The translations under genes were made by a program, and so were the position numbers. From Zymoseptoria tritici IPO323 (Eukaryota; Ascomycota; Dothideomycetes; Mycosphaerellales; Mycosphaerellaceae), in assembly GCF_000219625.1 (NCBI RefSeq), contig NC_018209.1, positions 248,001-312,000 of the forward strand: DNA of 64,000 bases. Direction: 5' to 3'. The notes below the pieces were generated by a model, which saw only the letters and a list, made by a program, of their open reading frames with translations, did not search any database and was not told the DNA's origin. Of the stretch, positions 8,801 through 18,869 are shown piece after piece; the stretch's first letter is position 1; each line of letters begins with the position of its first letter.

Positions 8801-9791
8801 ATGGCGATGATGCGAGCAGCCCTCATATCCCTACTGCTGACCGCAGCGGTCGGTAGCCCACTGCCAGCCAACCCGGCGACGGTGACGAGCTCCGGCAAGG
8901 ACATCAACAACTATCCGAAGGCGAATATTTTCGAAAGTGAGCTCAACCGCTTGAAGTCATGCTCGAGCGTCGGCCTTTGCTGATCCCATGAGCCAAAACA
9001 GAGGAGAAGAGAGACGTCGCTCGTGAAGCTGCCCGTGATGTGGGCTCGGTGACGAGCTCCGGCAAGGAGATCAACAACTATCAGCATGCGCGTATTTTCG
9101 AAGGTAAGCTCAACTGCTTGAAGTCATGCTCGAGCGTCGGCCTTTGCTGATCCCATGAGCCAAAACAGAGGAGAAGAGAGACGTCGCTCGTGAAGCTGCC
9201 CGTGATGTGGGCTCGGTGACGAGCTCCGGCAAGGAGATCAACAACTATCAGCATGCGCGTATTTTCGAAGGTAAGCTCAACTGCTTGAAGTCATTCTCGA
9301 ACGTCGGCCTTCGCTGATCATATGAGACAAAGCAGAAGAGAAGAGAGACGTCGCACGTGAAGCTGCCCGCGATGAGTCCGAAAAGAGAGACATCTCGACC
9401 TCCCGTCTCCCCTTCGAATACCCGATCGTTCGCTTCTTCAAGTCCGCCGGCAAGTCGATCGATATTGCAATGAAAGAGAACCTTGCTGACGTTCCGATTA
9501 GATGTCGAGGCCAAGAGAGACGAGACGGAGTCGAAGGCCGGACCCGGATACGCCGACCGTGTGCGCTTCTTCAAGTCCGCAGGTACACTTCCATCTCCCA
9601 CCAGCAAGAGAAAGAACAAAGCTGACCATTCCCAATTCCAGATGTCGAGGAGGCAAAGAGAGACGAGACCGAGTCGAAAGTCGGACCTGGATATCCGATC
9701 GTGCGCTTCTTCAAGTCCGCCGGTAAGTTGCCCTGTTAGCCTCTGCGAGAGCACCACGTTGACGTTCCGTCCAGATGTCGAGGCCGAATAG
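8801..9791 (+). CDS. Kex2-processed repeat protein, candidate dikaritin-type RiPP precursor
   Basis: Seven exons (8801-8936, 9002-9103, 9169-9270, 9336-9449, 9502-9582, 9642-9722, 9775-9791) give 210 residues. All six introns are phase 1. Residues 1-18 are a signal peptide (MRAALISLLLTAAVGS). Lys-Arg sites at 48-49, 82-83, 116-117, 130-131, 156-157 and 184-185 are each followed by Asp, as expected for Kex2/KexB cutting in the Golgi. Each repeat carries one Tyr segment: YPKANIF (Y38), YQHARIF (Y72, Y106), YPIVRFF (Y142, Y196) and YADRVRFF (Y168); five fit Y-x3-[RN]-[IF]-F. Spacers are acidic (DETESK, DVGSVTSSGKEINN). This matches ustiloxin/asperipin-type precursors, and a UstYa-like gene lies alongside. 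Intron 4 (9450-9501) is GC-AG. The product is inferred; a secreted peptide signal or effector without cross-links is the alternative. Confidence 0.85.
8881..9375 (+). repeat. Tandem 167-bp exon-plus-intron units inside the precursor gene
   Basis: Units start at 8881, 9048 and 9215, exactly 167 bp apart. Each contains the Tyr-segment end of one exon, a 65-bp intron, and the KR start of the next exon. Units 2 and 3 are almost identical through 9300, intron included, so the last copy is recent. The first unit differs at the Tyr segment (YPKANIF instead of YQHARIF) and in its donor (gtgagc instead of gtaagc). Confidence 0.9.
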
Positions 9792-10183
9792 GCAGCTGCA
9801 AGAGCGTGATTGAGCTCGAAGATGGTGGAGGCGAAGATTCTGTAGTGGATGAGGTGCTCCATAGATCATGGACGGCAACGGTTGTCCACTTGTCACTGGA
9901 AGTAGATAGTGCGAAGGTATTCGAATATGATAGTCGAATTGCAAGTCCAATCTCCTCGCTCTGATGTCCAGCCATTTGCGAACCACAGTACCGGTCGGCG
10001 ATGAGCAAGTCGAAGTGACCTTCTGCAGCGCACTCCTTGACGCCGTAGATCCGCATCGGTATCAGGAAAAGCCTTGACATGTCCATTTCCGGCGGCCAGC
10101 TCCAGGAAGCCCAGCGGAAGCCGACGCGGATCGCGCGGAGGGGAAAGGTGATCGTCGAACCATGGCCAAGGTGTTCGGCACCA

Positions 10184-11402
10184 TCACAACTCCCCACACC
10201 ACTTCATCAACTCCGCATGACTTCTTCCCGGCTTCTCCCCACTCGCCACATCCACAACACACTGAACATGCACCTCGCCCTCCGCCTCCACAAATCTCAA
10301 CTCCCCACCCATCGCCCTCTCCAACCTTCCCGCCACATCCCTGATATCATCCCTCAGCGCCTCGAAGCCGCCCGCCACGATGAACATTTTCTCCGCCGGC
10401 ACGGTATCCCAAAACTCCTTCGACCCAGGTGCGTTGGTGAAGTTAGCGTAGATTTCGTGGCGAGGCCGCCAGAGGTCGACGAAGATGTGCATGTTTTCGG
10501 AGGAGATGTAGTCTTTGTGTGCGTTTTCTGTGAAGCTCAAGGCGTGAGTGGTGTTGCTGACCCTGTTTTGATTGTCAAGTCAGCGGGATCTTCAAAGATA
10601 GCCTGTGTGCAGAGAAGCCTGGGAGATGCGTACCACGGACTGAGCAGCACCACACCCCTAACCTTCCCTCCCTCACCAAACCCGTCCACAACAGGAGCCT
10701 CCAGCAGCGGTTTCTTCAAGTGCGCCAACAATGCCAACACTAGATTTCCACCAGCGGAATCTCCTCCAACGATAATATGCTCCGGCTTCATACCCCTCTC
10801 CATCAACGCTTTCAAAGCATACGCCGCCTGCACGAGTTGACCCGGATACTGCATCCTCAACGTAAGAGTATACTCCAAAAAGACCACCTTCTCACACTTC
10901 GCCGCCCGAGCAGCTTCCAGCACAAGAGGCACATGTCCATTCCCGACGATGGGATTGCGATACCCGCCGCCGTGGAAGTAGAGGAAGACATTGCCTTCGC
11001 CCGAAGGGGTGGACAGCTGAATTTCATGCAGTGTGGCATCAGGGAATGGACCGCAGGAAATCACAGTCGAAGACACTTGAAGACCAAGTTTCTTGCACTC
11101 CGCGTGAATGGACTGTCCGGTCGTAGGAGATGCGGCGAGAAGAGCTTCCCGACGGTTGAGGATTGTGGAGTTCCAGAGGAAGGAGACGATGGCTTTGCGT
11201 TTGAAGGACCAGTTTGCTCCGTTTGTGGCGGACGAGACTGTGGGGAGGGTAAGGAGGGCGGAGAGGACTGTTGAGACGGTTAGACGAGTGAGCCGTGGGG
11301 GATGGAATGAAGACTCGGGATGCTCGTACTGGTTTTGAGGACGGCGAAGGCGTTGCCGAACTTCTCCGATGCAGAGAGCTGGCGTTGGACGTGGCTAGCC
11401 AT
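10184..11402 (-). CDS. Alpha/beta hydrolase (lipase/esterase type)
   Basis: Three exons, complement of 11330-11402, 10634-11267 and 10184-10562, give 361 residues; introns are 62 and 71 bp. The oxyanion-hole motif FLYFHGGGYRNP and the nucleophile elbow GGDSAGG, followed by NLVLALLAHLKKP, place it in the HSL/alpha-beta-hydrolase-3 branch. The acid/histidine end lies in exon 3 (FVDLWRPRHEIY.., GGFEALRDDIRDV.., AEGEVHVQ), where the His of GEVHVQ is the likely catalytic one. There is no signal peptide; a hydrophobic stretch near residue 20-35 (FAVLKTILSALLTLP) could be a membrane anchor. It ends 393 bp beyond the Kex2-repeat precursor, tail to tail. A role in trimming or esterifying that peptide is possible but has no sequence support beyond position. 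Confidence 0.82.
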
Positions 11403-12013
11403 GTTTGTAAGTGAAGCCGGGAGCGAAGATGGGCTCGGGACGATAATTCTGTTGCTCTTTTGATGTAGATCTGGGAAGTGATGTGTTAAAGTATAGAGAG
11501 AGTAGTTCAAGGAAATCAAGGAGCGGATGCGATCGTCCGAATTCCGATTGGGACTGGAACCTTTCGCATATGATCAGATGGACCAGCACCGCAATACGTA
11601 TGACTTACAGTAGACGGCCTACTGCTGCTGCCTGAGCACAAACGGCGATGTGGTCACAGCAATTGGAGAAGTCGATAGGAAGGATTCTGATCAACCCTCA
11701 ACTCCTCCACTTCGCCGGTGCACATCCTGGTCATGATGGCATGTACGCCTAACATAAAGAGCGATGGACGGAGACTGAAGGGGTAATGTCTGCCTTCTGT
11801 CGTCGCATAAGAAACCGAAGCTCAAACTCAGCGACTTCCACGAGACCAGCGAGAAAAAAGGGAACGACAAGAGTATTGAACGAATGTCTTCGTATTCAAT
11901 AAGGTAGTAAGGTGTATATACAAACAACGCCAAGCTCGCGTGCAAAATTTTGTCTGGTATCGTAAAAGTCTATCAACATCAACACCACCCGAAACACTCC
12001 GACTTCAGACAAT
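11403..12013. other. Intergenic, nothing recognised
   Basis: About 610 bp between the hydrolase start and the 3' end of the phosphate permease, both on the minus strand. Short frames only. It should hold the hydrolase promoter. Confidence 0.4.
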
Positions 12014-14001
12014 CTAGTAAGAAGGAGCATTGAGGAAGAGACCCATGGTGATGCCACCGATCAGACCGGCGATCGGGATGGTCATGACCCAGGAGAAGAA
12101 GAGGAGACCGACTCGTTGCCAGTTGACGGCGCGGAAGGTACCGTTGCAGAGACCGACTCCGACCTGAGAATGTTGTTAGCCGTGTACCACGTACGAGAGT
12201 GCGTCGAGGTCTTACGGTGGCGCCAGTTATACACATGGAGGTGGAAACAGGGAGTTTGTATTGCGAGAAGATGAGGATAGTGATGGCGGCACCCATTTCC
12301 ATGGAGGAGCCACGAGATGGAGAGTGGTAGGTGATCTTGTTACCCATGACTATTGACAATGTTAGCAGATTGCTCGAAAGATCATCCAGGATGCGGTCAA
12401 CTCACCTCGCATGATGTTGTAACCATATGTGCAGAAACCGAAACAGATGGTCAAAGCAATGACAGCAATCTGCCAAAGCGGCACAGGCTCCTTGCTCTTG
12501 ACGGTATCACCAGTCGACCAGGCAGCGTACATGGCTGCCCACACACCGACCGCATTACCAACATCGTTGGCGCCGTGAGCGAACGAAGCAGTGCAAGCGG
12601 TGATGATCTGGACGAACGAGTACAGGTACTCGGTCTCGTTGGAGTACTTGGCGGCGTTGTTGTAGACACGGTCCATGCGACGACCCTCGGGAGTGCCCAT
12701 GACACCGACCTGCGCCTTGTGGATGTCAAAGTTGACTCCGTACAGAGCCATGACGACGATCTGAGCGGGAACACGCTTGACGACAGCGATGAGGTTGTGC
12801 TTCTCGTAGATGGAGCCGGCGCCGATTTGGTTGCGGTGGAGGTGGCGCATGGCCCAGCCGAGAGGACCTCTGTTCTTGCGGAGGTCGGCGTGGTGCATCT
12901 CGCGGGCGCGAGCCATTTGGACCTTGTAGTCGGCTTGGGTGCCGGTGGAGAGGGCGGACTCGTCGGAGAGAGCCATGGGGTTGCGGCCGGCGGAGATGAC
13001 CGTCTCGTGCTTGCCGTTGGGTGCGATGACCTCGTCGGAGCCCTCGGATTTGGTGTCGGTGATCTCGGCGGTCTCCTCACCACCGTGCTGCATGACGGCG
13101 TAGTTGGGAACACGAGCGAACTCGGCATCGGCGGGAGCGGGGCGGCTGAAGAGAAGAGGTCCCTTGAACAGGTCGTACCACTTGAGGGTGTAGTCCTTCT
13201 TGATGACACGAGCGTGAACGTATGGCACGAAGAAGAGGGCGGCGAGGAGAGCGAGCGCCATGCCGGTTCCGACGGAAACACCGGCGATCCAGTAGCCAGG
13301 CTTCTCGGTCAGACCGAGACGTGGGGAACCCTTGTAAATGATGGACAAGCAGCAAATGGTTCCGGCGACGAGGAAGAAGAACGGAGAGGTCCAGACAGCC
13401 CATGGGACGGGGTTGGAGCGGAGGTGAACGGTCAACTTGATGAGGAGGAAGATGGCAGCTCCGAAGAGAGCGGATCCAACGGGAGCGATGATCAGACCCG
13501 AGAAGATGGCTCCAAGACCAGATCCGTTGTTCCATCCCCATTGCACCTTGTCGGCTCCCACAGCGGCAACACCAACACCAGCGATGGCGGAAACGAGGGA
13601 GTAGGTCGAGGAAACGTGAGCGGAGTGGCGCGTGCACCACATGACCCAGATGGATGCACCGGCGGCGGCGCATGTGAAGGCGAGGAGTTGAACGGGAGCG
13701 TTGCCATTGAAGGCGGCGATTGGGATGATTCCGTTCTTGATGGTGGAGGCGGTACGGGCGCCGACGGTGAGAGCGCCGGTCAATTCGAAGATGAGACAGA
13801 GGACCATTGCCTGTTGGTAGGTGACGGAGCGGGAGGACACCGAAGTGGCCCATGCGTTGGCGACATCGTCTGAGTGAGGTGTTAGTGATGATGAGGAGGG
13901 ATATGCCAGTCATTCCACGTACTAGCACCGTTGTTGTAGGCCTCGAGCAACGCAAAGAACGTTCCAATGGCGAACACGTAGGTGTACTCGGTCAAGACCA
14001 T
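12014..14001 (-). CDS. PiT-family phosphate permease (PHO89/PHO-4 type)
   Basis: Four exons, complement of 13923-14001, 12406-13869, 12216-12349 and 12014-12163, give 608 residues; introns are 52-56 bp. The two inverted PHO4 domains are clear. The N-terminal signature NNGANDVANAWATSV is split by intron 1 after GA. The C-terminal copy reads CTASFAHGANDVGNAVGVW. A long hydrophilic loop (about residues 260-370, rich in Glu/Ser/Asp) lies between them, and the last helices read GLLFFSWVMTIPIAGLIGG. The family imports inorganic phosphate with sodium (PHO89) or cation coupling (Neurospora PHO-4) at the plasma membrane under phosphate shortage. Length and domain order are complete. Promoter phosphate-response sites were not searched in detail. 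Confidence 0.95.
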
Positions 14002-17000
14002 CTTGTCGGTATTGGCTCAGGGAACAGAAGCACTGCTTGGCTGAGGCACAAGAGGACAAGAGAGGAGGAGACAAGAATTGAACAAGAGTCTTGAGAGATG
14101 TGTACCAAGGGAGAGGAGGAGTGAGCAGGCGGTGCTACGATGGGGTCTTATATCATGTCTACCAGGGCAGGTTGAGATTCCCTCAGCCTCCCGGGTCCGC
14201 TTACTCTCAATCTTTCCTCTCACCGAGGGAAGACTATTCTCCATTGCCACGGACGAAGAACCACTTCTGCAGTGAGCATGGCGTCTAGAATCGAGAGTGT
14301 CTCCGGTCGCGAGGCTTGGGAGGTGTATCGGGTCGTCTTGGTATAGAGAATCGCATCTTCAATTGTAGACAATGCAGCCAATCAGCGACGAGCATATCGA
14401 CACGTTGTCCTGACATGCGGTCCTACAAGCTCACAGACTTTCTTGGCCGTCACTTGGCAACAGCGCCTCTTTCTGTAGCCAAGCCCGAGATCCTACGCTG
14501 CAAACCTCTTCCACCTCGTTCCACCGAAGGACTGTCCGTTGGCTTGATCAGCCTAGAGGATCTCTCCGTTGCGCCGCCGCCGCCGCCATGTGAAGGGCTT
14601 GGAGGGTTTGCCTTTTCCCTCTCACTCCACCGTTGGACCACCCGCGCAAATCTGAATCCATGTCTTGCCCACGTGCGAAGTATATCTTCCGTCCCTGCTC
14701 CCACCTCCACGAGTTCAGCTGTCCCACGCGCCAGCGGACCTGGTCTGGATGGGGTCTATCCCCGAGCTCTCTTCCCCATGCCCTCCTACCACGAGATGGG
14801 GCTATACATTGACTTTCCGGCCATCGCCTATGCCTGCTGGAATTCCCACGTGCTCGAGCGGTCGACTGCTCGTACGAAGGTATTTCCACCATCTCGGCGC
14901 GGAACGAAGAACTCCGAGGCTCGACGTTCTCTCTCTCAGCCATAGCACGGCACGGAAAGGTCAGAAACTGTCTCAGCTGTCATCCTGCACCATCGATTGG
15001 ACCCTCGCATCTCGCCGGCCATCGCCTTACGGCTATCCTTCTCCACAGCTTCTTCCATGGTTGTATGCACGGCACGTGCGGAGGCACTGGCTCGCAGCAG
15101 TGGGATGCATACCAACCCACTCTATCATCATGCGTGGGTCGAAATTTTCCTCGAGGCTACCTGAGTAAGACAGCTACTTCGCTACACATCACTTTTCCAT
15201 TCCCTGAGAGCCACCCAACCGACGATATGACCTGCGATCTACAAACATATGTGGATCTCTTGCCACTTTCATCCATCTCGCTGCCTTTCTCTGCCATCTC
15301 TCCACTCCCAAGATCGTCCACCGATTTTCGACGACAACGATCGCCGAGAAGCAATAATGCCAATCTTGCCAACCTATTCAAGCTCGACGACCCTGATCAC
15401 TCGGCGTGCTTCAATTGCAGTCGTTTGATGGCACACGTGCTCTACTTATGAGCGAACTCCCGCGGACGCGGAAATCTAGATTCTTGGCGGGAGGATTTGT
15501 GAAGCTGGTCTTGGCTCCCTCGGTCGTCCACTACGGCCGCGTCTTATGAAGATGATTCTACGGGATGAGAGGAGTCTGGATGCATGACATGGTTTGAGAG
15601 AGAATATGTCGTTGCCTCCGCCGGGCTCGACAAGAAGCGATCTTCGTTCGATCGATCGCAACATCGATTTGAAGTCATGCCGCTGGCATGTTGAACGTCC
15701 GCCCGCTCTGAACAAGCAATAGGACGTCACGATCAACGACAATATCATGTCACGGGATCTGAACAATCTTTTGGGCATCCTCTGATGTCCGAAGAAGGCG
15801 GTCAGATGTGATCATGCTAATCGCGGTAGATCTCGACGAATGTGGCGACCTGCCCTTCCAATATCGCACCTCTTCGGCGCTGGAGAAGCGTACCTGGTGA
15901 CTGACGGCAACTAGATCATGTTCTACGCCTGCACTCAACACCTGTGCTGCGTGTATGCGCTCGCCGGTCATACTCGACGCCTGCTCCGACAGCTCCCTTT
16001 CTTCCCACGATGAATCCGTCCCTTCTCTTGCATCATATCAGAATTTGACGTCGATGTGTCTCGCAGCTGACATGCACGTCACGCAGATCAGATGCGTCGC
16101 CATCTCCCAAAAGATATACTTCGCCCTCACTTGCTCACCTCTGCCAGGCGCCACGACATCCTCGTACACACTCCAGGCGCAGAAGGACGCAGCGGTCAGC
16201 AGACTAGCGCCCGGTAAGAGTCTTTTCCCGAAGCTCTGAGATACGGCCACTACTGGGTGAATGGAGATGAGGCGACTGGCGGCGATGAAGAGATAGATCC
16301 TGGAGCCGACAACAATGCCCGCGGTGCTGCTGTTGAGAGCTTGTTGCAGACGGAATTGTCGTGCTTGTCGAAGATGATGTGGCAGGAGCTGTACATCGTC
16401 AGTACGCTGAACTTGTGACCAGACTGAACGGAACTCACTTCTCGACCAAGCAATCAGCGGCGATGAAGCTGCTGACGTAGCAGAGACCGCTCCTTTGCCG
16501 AACTCCGCTCCCGGCCCTTCAGAGCTAGATCCTCGCCGGATGGGTCTAGCTGTGACCTTTCGAACAAAAGTAGCGAGTACAATACGGTTTATTGCATGTG
16601 GTAGCTGGCACGGCTGGGTCTGGTCTGGTCTGGTCAAACCGCTGGTACTTTTGAATGGGCGGATGCATGGAAGTCTGGAGTCGTTGAATCGGTAAACAAG
16701 ATGGACGCACTGGACACTTGGATACCATGTGGGAGATTCTGTGGGCTGTGGGTTTCACGAGCGAAGAGGAAAGGGTTCCAGGTGGAACGACAAGCTCTTC
16801 ACAGGCTATCCTCATATACGTCAAACGCCGGCGAGTTGTGGTCTATATACATCGGACAGAGAATCGCTGCACTTGATGCATGACCACCCAGAAACATCCT
16901 TCCCATCAACGCGCCCTCGATATTCGAGAACAGCATCCTCGACCAGTCTCCAGTCTCGAACCATCTCCTTCGCAGCCCCTTCACTCCGGATTCCTTTCAC

Positions 17001-17252
17001 AAGGGAGAGCTGGCTCACTCAACCGACCCGCTCATTCCTTCGAAGCGCTTGCGTGGAGGTGGGTCTCGATGCTGCTTGTTACACTTGACGAGCCCATTCA
17101 GTCCATTCTGAATCTTTCCCCCGTCTCGATTGCAAATGCGAAGGGGGTGTCAGCGATGGCTCGGATGCGGAAGATGTTGTTGTCTGAGCAGGAAACCGGA
17201 CATAGCTCGAGAAGCAATGTCGCTGAAGGCGTCCTGCCTGCCCTGCACACAC
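14002..17252. other. Gene-poor 3.2 kb, possible remnants on the minus strand
   Basis: Only weak candidates are visible. A minus-strand frame at 16038-16637 has helix-like segments (IVVGSRIYLFIAASRLISIHP), but another frame over the same bases can be spliced into a Cys-rich piece (GLCYVSSFIAADCLVE joined to NSCHIIFDKHDNSVCN through a GTGAGT..TACAG intron at 16386-16436). Minus-strand fragments at 16799-17018 show no motif. I cannot choose a model. Frames at 14316-14945 (both strands) look like chance. Confidence 0.35.
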
Positions 17253-17796
17253 TTACATTCTGTACGCTTCGACCCAGGCAGGGTCAAGGCAACACACGTG
17301 GTAGCTGTCGGTGCCGACCTGCATCTCCCCGAGCTGTATTAACAAGAGCAGAGTCAGCAAGAAGCCCTGACTGCAGACATTCGAGACGATGCAAGACTCA
17401 CATCTCCTCCGTAGGCGTTGTCTAGAACAAAAAGGCGAAAGGTCAGCGGTAGCCCGAGTGCAAAAGGTGTATAGAAAGTCTGAGGCTTGCAGGCATTAGC
17501 CCGAGAGACGCTCTCGGACCGTTGCAGGCCTTCTGCTCTATGAATCTCTTACCGCAGGTCTGAGGGAACAGCGGTTAGCGATGGTCAGGCAACGACGACT
17601 GGACGAGCCCAAGACCTAGCATAGCCCGAGACAGTCTCGGACGCTGCAAGGCTTGTACCCTTCAGCGACTTACAGTCCACCAATAGGCGTAGGACTCCCC
17701 CGTGCCAGAGCACCAGTGTGCTTCGGTGTTGCGAGCGCAGACGGAGGCCGCCGAGAAGATGGCCGTGGCCATGAGGAGAGATGTGGTGAACTGCAT
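17253..17796 (-). CDS. Small secreted protein, intron-rich (effector-like)
   Basis: Four exons, complement of 17674-17796, 17553-17559, 17402-17421 and 17253-17333, give 76 residues. ATG 17796 opens a clean signal peptide (MQFTTSLLMATAIFSAASVC) followed by RNTEAHWCSGTGESYAYWWT. Exons 2 and 3 are only 7 and 20 bp and restore a sensible Cys/Trp/Tyr-rich reading (TTCDNAYGGD). Exon 4 adds LGEMQVGTDSYHVCCLDPAW and stops shortly after. All junctions are GT-AG, with donors gtaagt, gtaaga and gtgagt. A strong donor overlaps the stop codon (agaatGTAAGT), so a further 3' exon is possible. The first two introns share homologous sequence with palindromes. The family is not recognised; size, secretion and cysteines suggest an effector or small antimicrobial protein. 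The micro-exons make the model tentative. Confidence 0.45.
17501..17517 (+). repeat. Hairpin palindrome, intron copy 2
   Basis: CCGAGAG-ACG-CTCTCGG is a perfect 7-bp inverted repeat with a 3-base loop, inside intron 2 of the small secreted gene. It is preceded by cattagc and followed by a gcaggc block that matches the copy at 17626-17640. Confidence 0.7.
17626..17640 (+). repeat. Hairpin palindrome, intron copy 1
   Basis: CCGAGAC-A-GTCTCGG is a perfect 7-bp inverted repeat inside intron 1 of the small secreted gene, preceded by catagc and followed by acgctgcaaggc. Compared with the copy at 17501, both arms changed together (C:G here, G:C there). Confidence 0.7.
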
Positions 17797-18869
17797 TGTA
17801 GCTTGTCGGATGGAAGATATCGAGTTGTTGTAGATTGGAAATCGTCGGAGTGAAGTCGTGGAGTCCAAAGTCTCGATTCGCGGAAGGAAGGTGCGAAGGG
17901 AAAAAACGCAAGAGAAAAGGTAGACGCGAGTGATTACTTGTAAAAGGTAGACGCGAGTGATCACTTGTACACTGCGCGAGTACCCATTTATAGATTCGCA
18001 CGTATATAAGCTCCCGAGCGACAAGGATAGAACCCAGATGCAAATTTCAATTCCAGTCCCGATCCTGGCTTCCGTCGAACGCCGGCCTGTTGCTATGTGC
18101 TTCTAAACTACGCGAGAACTAGTGTCGACTCTGTTTCGAGTTACCTTGCAGGCTCGTACCCGGTATCGTAAGAACCCCTGCATCGGCATATGAACATGAT
18201 TTGAAGTTTCAAGTGCCGAGAACACTGAGAGACTGCGTGATATTTGAGAAGAGCAGAGGTTTAACGATGACCCGGACGTAAGAGCAGTGGGATAGGCACC
18301 CGTCGGGAATGACAGCCGATGATCTCGTTCCGATTGCACCCTTTGCACGTTTGAAATAGGCATAAACCTCTTCTCCTCCCTCCAGAGCTTAGTGCGTTGC
18401 TTGTAGTGACCTTTCTGCTAAGATTACGATACAATGCGGTCTTCATCCATACACTCTTCCACATCATGATCAAGTGTAACGGTCATCAGTCCATGCCTAA
18501 AATATCTGCATGTACAAAGCAAAGCCTTCGTGTACAATCTCACACAGGTGCTGTCCGACCATGCACGCTTCGTGAACGGATCGACGGTGGTGCCTTTCCT
18601 TGCTCAGTCCCGGCTTCTGCTTCGATATGCGCATTGCTCCAGCGATGGCCTCTGATAGCAAGACATCCTCGAGCTGTGAAAGCATCGTCTCCATCCAAGA
18701 ATGACATTTCTCGTAGTCGAGACACTCGAGCTCCAGTGTACATGTAGAGCGCAACTCTTAACCGCGATTCTGCAACTAGCAAATGCAAGAACAGAGAGCT
18801 CTTCTGTTCGCCCCAGACCCAACATCCTCTGGCCAAGTCACCAAACGTCACCTGTTGAGACCACCAGAC
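17797..18869. other. Intergenic; upstream region of the small secreted gene
   Basis: On the minus strand TATA-like sites (CTATAAATG near 17985-17993 and TATATA near 18002-18008) lie about 190-210 bp before the ATG at 17796. A 27-bp tandem repeat sits between them and the gene. From 18050 to 18869 I see only short frames without motifs. Confidence 0.4.
17915..17968. repeat. 27-bp tandem repeat (two copies, one mismatch)
   Basis: aaaaggtagacgcgagtgat is followed by tacttgt in copy 1 (17915-17941) and by cacttgt in copy 2 (17942-17968). Both lie 120-170 bp before the start codon of the minus-strand small secreted gene, so they are probably in its leader or core promoter. Confidence 0.85.

Noticed and set aside
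8801..9791. Repeat protein read as an alpha-factor-type mating pheromone precursor
   Set aside because: Pheromone repeats are near-identical and usually carry a W-C-x-C-like core in this class. Here there is no Cys, there are two repeat classes, and a UstYa-like gene lies alongside. Not fully excluded.
9248..9862. 204-codon minus-strand frame opposite the repeat-peptide gene
   Set aside because: It is antisense to the KR repeats, crosses the introns of the plus-strand gene, and has no motif. The plus-strand model explains the repeats, splice sites and signal peptide.
12353..13873. 506-codon plus-strand frame opposite the phosphate permease
   Set aside because: Its Gly/Val/Asp-rich translation is the mirror of a high-GC3 coding exon; the minus strand encodes an unmistakable PiT permease.
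14316..14945. 209-codon plus-strand frame and its minus-strand partner
   Set aside because: Both strands are open, neither has a domain, signal peptide or splice structure.
16038..16637. 199-codon minus-strand membrane-like frame
   Set aside because: Contains a strong GTGAGT..TACAG intron that would shift its frame, and an alternative Cys-rich reading competes. Left as an uncertain region, not called a gene.
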